Positions 5,065 through 7,666 of a stretch of DNA of 7,666 nt are shown here, piece by piece; position 1 is the first letter of the stretch, and every line of letters starts with the position of its first letter. Made by a program: the position numbers and the translations under genes. The DNA comes from Acidimicrobiia bacterium (GTDB taxonomy: Bacteria > Actinomycetota > Acidimicrobiia > Acidimicrobiales > AC-14). The notes below the pieces were generated by a model. That model saw only the letters and a list, made by a program, of their open reading frames with translations, was not told the origin of the DNA and searched no databases. The DNA is taken from assembly GCA_019243595.1 (NCBI GenBank), contig JAFAUA010000389.1, forward strand, positions 1 to 7,666, written 5' to 3'.

Positions 5065-6006
5065 GTGGGCGCGCAAGACCTCGGTCGGCAACTCCGGCGT
5101 GCACGTCAGCATCTGGGGCTCTCGCTGCACGACGTGCACGCACTGACTGCTATCCCCCTCGAGTGCGTCGCCGCCCTGGAACAGGGCGACCTCACCCAAC
5201 TGCCAAGCCCCGTCTACGCCCGGGGCTACATCCGCTCCTACGCCGAGGCCGTCCGGCTCGACGGTGACCGCCTGGCTCTCGAGCTCTGGCGCTGCATGGA
5301 CGAAGCCCAGGTCGCGGCGGCGCGTGTTGCCCACGGCGCCGGTCCGCGGCCGCGCGGTCGGTCCGTTCCGCCGCCGCCCCCGCCCACCTCTCGCCCGCGG
5401 GAGCGGCAGCGCTCTCGGCCCGCCAACGGACACCGGCCGTCGAGCCTGGCCACGCTGCGCCAGCCCACGTCCCCCTGGGTGCCCAAGCCCGGGCGGATCA
5501 AGCGCATGGCACCGGCACTCGAACGCACGGCGATCGCTGTCCTTCTCATCGTCCTCGCCGTCGGCATCTGGGACCTCGAGCGCGCCCGGCCGGTGCACCG
5601 GCCGTCGGCCCGCGCTCAGCCCGCCGCCGCTTCCCAGCCCGAGCCGACAACGCCGCCGCCCGCCACGCCGAGCGCTGCATCACCGCCGTCGCAGCCGGCC
5701 GCAGTCGCGACCACGCCCGTGAGTGACACCGGTTCGCTCGCCACCTACGCCACCGCTGCCGGTCACTTCAACGTTGTCGTCCAGGCGACCGACGCCGCCT
5801 GCTGGCTGCAGGTCCGCGCCGCGGCCGGTGGGCCTGTGCTCTTCGAGGGCACGCTCCAGCCCGGCCAGACCCAGCCCTTCGACGCCAACGGAACCCTCTG
5901 GGTGCGCCTCGGCAACCTCGGCCATGCCACCGTCCAGGTCAACGGTCGGCAGCTGACGCTGCCGAACAAGCCGTCGTTCCCGTACAACCTCCTGCTGCAG
6001 ACCTAG
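5065..6006 (+). CDS. rodZ: RodZ-like membrane protein: HTH, TM helix, DUF4115 domain
   Basis: This 313-residue protein has the RodZ architecture. A cytoplasmic helix-turn-helix of the HTH_25 type starts LGRQLRRARQHLGLSLHDVHAL (about 6-27) and runs on through SPVYARGYIRSYAEAVRLD (48-66). A basic, Pro-rich linker follows at about 91-150 (six prolines at 102-107). One TM helix lies at about 153-169 (RTAIAVLLIVLAVGIWD), then a periplasmic/outer Ala-Pro-Thr-rich spacer (175-225) and a C-terminal beta domain of the DUF4115 type (235-298), with CWLQVRAAAGGPVLFEGTLQ at 246-265. RodZ proteins link MreB filaments to the cell-wall elongation machinery; many Actinobacteria carry RodZ-like proteins whose role is less clear. 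The GTG start fits the HTH boundary. The opposite-strand dacB is also a wall gene. The architecture is sure; whether it is a functional RodZ ortholog is not. Confidence 0.87.
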   Translation: MGAQDLGRQLRRARQHLGLSLHDVHALTAIPLECVAALEQGDLTQLPSPVYARGYIRSYAEAVRLDGDRLALELWRCMDEAQVAAARVAHGAGPRPRGRSVPPPPPPTSRPRERQRSRPANGHRPSSLATLRQPTSPWVPKPGRIKRMAPALERTAIAVLLIVLAVGIWDLERARPVHRPSARAQPAAASQPEPTTPPPATPSAASPPSQPAAVATTPVSDTGSLATYATAAGHFNVVVQATDAACWLQVRAAAGGPVLFEGTLQPGQTQPFDANGTLWVRLGNLGHATVQVNGRQLTLPNKPSFPYNLLLQT

Positions 6007-6015
6007 AACAGAGAG

Positions 6016-6423
6016 GTGCCCGCCGGGTATTCGGGAACCCCGCTCGCCAAGAAGCTCGGCATCCGCGCCGGCGACACGGTCGTGCTGGTCGGCGGCCCCG
6101 ACGGCTTCGAGGACGAGCTCGAGGGCCTCCCCGACGGCGTCACCGTGAAGCGCCGAGCCGGCGGCAAACCACAGGTCGTCGTTCTCTTCACGACGAAGGC
6201 CGCCGACCTCGAGCGCCGGTTCGACCCCCTCGCCAAATCGATCTTCCCCGACGGCAGCCTCTGGATCGCCTGGCCCAAGAAGTCCTCAGGTGTCCCAACC
6301 GACGTCGATGAGAACCTCCTCCGCGACGTCGTCCTCCCCCACGGATTGGTCGACAACAAGGTCTGCGCCATCAACGATGTGTGGTCCGGCCTCCGCTTCG
6401 TCTGGCGACGCGAAAACCGGTAA
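6016..6423 (+). CDS. DUF3052 family protein
   Basis: This 135-residue protein belongs to the DUF3052 family, common in Actinobacteria and of unknown biochemical function. Conserved blocks are AGYSGTPLAKKLGI (3-16), the strand-loop VVLVGGPDGF (22-31), the strand VVVLFTTK (54-61), SLWIAWPKKSSGVPTD (81-96) and GLVDNKVCAINDVWSGL (110-126). The alternating strands and Gly-rich loop suggest a small Rossmann-like alpha/beta fold. It has no signal peptide or membrane segment. The GTG start is 9 nt after the rodZ stop and directly precedes the conserved AGYSGTP block, so no later start is plausible. A purine stretch (AGAGAG) abuts the GTG too closely to be an ideal ribosome site. The gene is in the same frame as rodZ, separated by one TAG. 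It is probably co-transcribed with rodZ. Confidence 0.9.
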   Translation: MPAGYSGTPLAKKLGIRAGDTVVLVGGPDGFEDELEGLPDGVTVKRRAGGKPQVVVLFTTKAADLERRFDPLAKSIFPDGSLWIAWPKKSSGVPTDVDENLLRDVVLPHGLVDNKVCAINDVWSGLRFVWRRENR

Positions 6424-6502
6424 CCGGCGGCCGGCGTGCCGGACGGGCCGACATAGCGAGGGGCGCCGCCATACCCGATCCGACCGAAGTGGTGATGACT
6501 CC

Positions 6503-6549
6503 CGCGGCGGCGCCGCGAGCTCGGAGGCCCGGCCGGTCAGAGCCGGCCG
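6503..6549. terminator. GC-rich hairpins between convergent genes, possible two-way terminator
   Basis: The 134-bp gap between the DUF3052 gene and the DapB-like gene (6424-6557) holds two perfect hairpins. One has stem CGCGGC/GCCGCG with a 3-nt loop (6503-6517). The other has a 7-bp stem CGGCCGG/CCGGCCG with a 6-nt loop (6530-6549) and starts 8 nt after the minus-strand stop codon. Neither is followed by a T-run, so they are not canonical intrinsic terminators. A weaker CCGG/CCGG hairpin sits at 6431-6442, just past the plus-strand stop. I see no gene in the gap. Confidence 0.32.
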
Positions 6550-6557
6550 CCGGCGGA

Positions 6558-7619
6558 CTAACGCATTAGGCCGCGCCCGGTGACCAACGGGAGATCGAGG
6601 ACCGAGAGCAAGCCCGGAGGTGCGGCGCAGACAGCGGGGATGGCGTTGAGGACCCGCATGGCCGTTGTCAGGAGGCCGGCCTCGTTGTGGTCGCCGCTCT
6701 CGCCTTCCATCTGGAAGTCGATCTGGAGGTTCGGGTTGCCCTTCGTGATCACGCGGTAGCCGCCCTTGCCGAGGGGCTGCGGCCACTCGGGCGCCACGTC
6801 GTCGTGCATGCGGGTGACGTGGTTGACGACGATGCGCGGCTCGCCGCCGATGATGCCCTGGACCTCGAAATTCAGGCCCGCGACGGTGCCCTTCTCGATC
6901 GTGCCGACGGGTGTCTCGTACGTCTCATCTGCCGGGACCTGCTCGTACGTCTCGCGGATCTCGTCGACCACAACACCAAGCCCGGCCGCGATGACGTGCA
7001 CGACCGGGCCCCACGCCGAAGTGAGGATGCCGGGTAGCAGCAGGAGCGGCGTGTGGTCCATCGGCTTGCCGAAGCCCATGGTCTCGAAGATGACCTCGGG
7101 CTGCATGTAGGTGTTGTAGTTGAGGATCTCCATGACGCGGACGGAGTCGATCCGCTCGTGGAACCCGGTCAGGATCAGCGGCAGAAGATCGTTGGCGAAA
7201 CCGGGGTCGATGCCCGACGTGAAGCACGAGACGTTGCCCATGCGGCAGGCCGCCTCGAGGCGGTCGACCGACGCCTTGTCGGCGGCCGGGGGGTAGATCA
7301 GCGGCACGACCGACGTCGACACCACGTTCTTGCCGGACTCGAGGATGCGGGCCATGTCGTCGACCGCTTCCGTCGGTCGCAGGTCACCGGTCGCCATGTA
7401 GGACACGGCGTCGGCGTCGAGGGCGAGGATCTCCTCGACGTCGTTCGTGGCCTTCACACCGACAGTCGCCACGCCGGCGAGCTCCCCCGCGTCCTTGCCT
7501 GCCTTCTGCGGGCTGTGCACCAGGAGCCCGACGAGCTCGAGCTCGGGGTGCTCGATGATCCCTCGCAGGGCGTGGAGGCCGACGTTGCCCGTCGCCCACT
7601 GGATGACCTTGTACGGCAT
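6558..7619 (-). CDS. DapB-like NAD(P)-dependent oxidoreductase (amine dehydrogenase-like family)
   Basis: This 353-residue protein is of the actinobacterial family annotated as NAD(P)H-dependent amine dehydrogenase or dihydrodipicolinate reductase-like; 2,4-diaminopentanoate dehydrogenase is the best-known relative. The N-terminal Rossmann strand and nucleotide loop are YKVIQWATGNVGLHALRGI (3-21). Further typical blocks are YMATGDL (74-80), NVVSTSVVPLIYP (98-110) and TSGIDPGFANDLLPL (134-148). The C-terminal half is an alpha/beta catalytic or dimerisation domain. Length is normal for the family and the protein should be soluble. The substrate is unknown: true DapB proteins are about 250 residues, so a role in lysine biosynthesis is unlikely. 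The ATG start is supported by AAGGAGA with a 5-nt spacer. Terminal codons of a preceding gene seem to end at that ribosome site, which suggests an operon continuing beyond the right edge. Confidence 0.92.
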   Translation of the reverse strand: MPYKVIQWATGNVGLHALRGIIEHPELELVGLLVHSPQKAGKDAGELAGVATVGVKATNDVEEILALDADAVSYMATGDLRPTEAVDDMARILESGKNVVSTSVVPLIYPPAADKASVDRLEAACRMGNVSCFTSGIDPGFANDLLPLILTGFHERIDSVRVMEILNYNTYMQPEVIFETMGFGKPMDHTPLLLLPGILTSAWGPVVHVIAAGLGVVVDEIRETYEQVPADETYETPVGTIEKGTVAGLNFEVQGIIGGEPRIVVNHVTRMHDDVAPEWPQPLGKGGYRVITKGNPNLQIDFQMEGESGDHNEAGLLTTAMRVLNAIPAVCAAPPGLLSVLDLPLVTGRGLMR

Positions 7620-7624
7620 CGGGT

Positions 7625-7631
7625 TCTCCTT
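7625..7631 (-). promoter_or_regulatory. Shine-Dalgarno sequence of the DapB-like gene, overlapping an upstream stop codon
   Basis: The minus strand reads AAGGAGA with a 5-nt spacer to the ATG at 7619. Its first two bases are part of the TAA (7632-7630) that appears to end the preceding gene, a layout typical of translational coupling. Confidence 0.75.
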
Positions 7632-7666
7632 ATGTATCGAGCAGGCCGACGGCGACGCCGTCGTGA
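7630..7666 (-). CDS. C-terminal end of an upstream gene, cut by window edge
   Basis: Eleven complete codons read HDGVAVGLLDT followed by TAA at 7632-7630. Nine of eleven third positions are G or C, in line with coding sequence in this genome. The stop sits at the ribosome site of the DapB-like gene. The fragment is too short to identify a family, and chance open frame cannot be excluded over 37 bases. Its product and length lie outside the window. Confidence 0.4.
   Translation of the reverse strand, partial: HDGVAVGLLDT

Noticed and set aside
5680..5925. Minus-strand frames opposite the rodZ-like gene
   Set aside because: Shadows of a plus-strand gene with clear HTH, TM and DUF4115 regions.
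6424..6557. Possible small ORF in the convergent gap, for example the plus-strand frame running from 6381 to 6569
   Set aside because: It overlaps the DUF3052 gene out of frame, has mixed third-position composition and encodes low-complexity Arg/Ala/Pro sequence. The gap is better explained by hairpins.

Overview
This is a GC-rich bacterial chromosome segment with very high G/C at third codon positions. GTG starts are frequent and genes are packed with stop/start overlaps. The gene content fits Actinomycetota: a DUF3052 protein, an actinobacterial-type DapB-like NAD(P)-dependent oxidoreductase, a RodZ-like protein with a Pro-rich linker, a LON-domain protein and a DacB-type PBP. Acidimicrobiia is my best guess at class level, but it is an inference. 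I see no mobile element, CRISPR array, rRNA or tRNA.

Positions 1-5054 (minus strand) look like one long transcription unit, read from right to left: PaaI-type hotdog thioesterase, a likely 29-codon microprotein gene, DacB/PBP4, a LON substrate-binding domain protein, a two-TM holin-X-like protein, a one-TM 73-residue protein, a 77-residue protein of unknown function, a ThiS/MoaD-fold sulfur carrier (TtuB-like), a TtuA-type tRNA 2-thiolase and TrmI (tRNA m1A58 methyltransferase, cut by the left edge). Neighbouring genes overlap by 1-4 nt or are separated by at most 9 nt.

The left third is the most interesting part. TtuB, TtuA and TrmI together form a compact T-loop modification cassette. In Thermus, TtuB delivers sulfur to TtuA, which 2-thiolates ribothymidine 54, and m1A58 made by TrmI promotes that thiolation. 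The carrier here ends in Gly-Gly-Val-Ala instead of a bare Gly-Gly, so it may need trimming before activation.

Positions 5065-6423 (plus strand) run divergently from the long unit, with only 10 bp between the two start codons. They hold a RodZ-like membrane HTH protein and a DUF3052 protein. The block converges on a minus-strand DapB-like oxidoreductase (6558-7619) across a 134-bp gap with GC-rich hairpins. At the right edge, the last codons of another minus-strand gene seem to lead directly into the oxidoreductase gene, with the Shine-Dalgarno sequence overlapping the stop codon.
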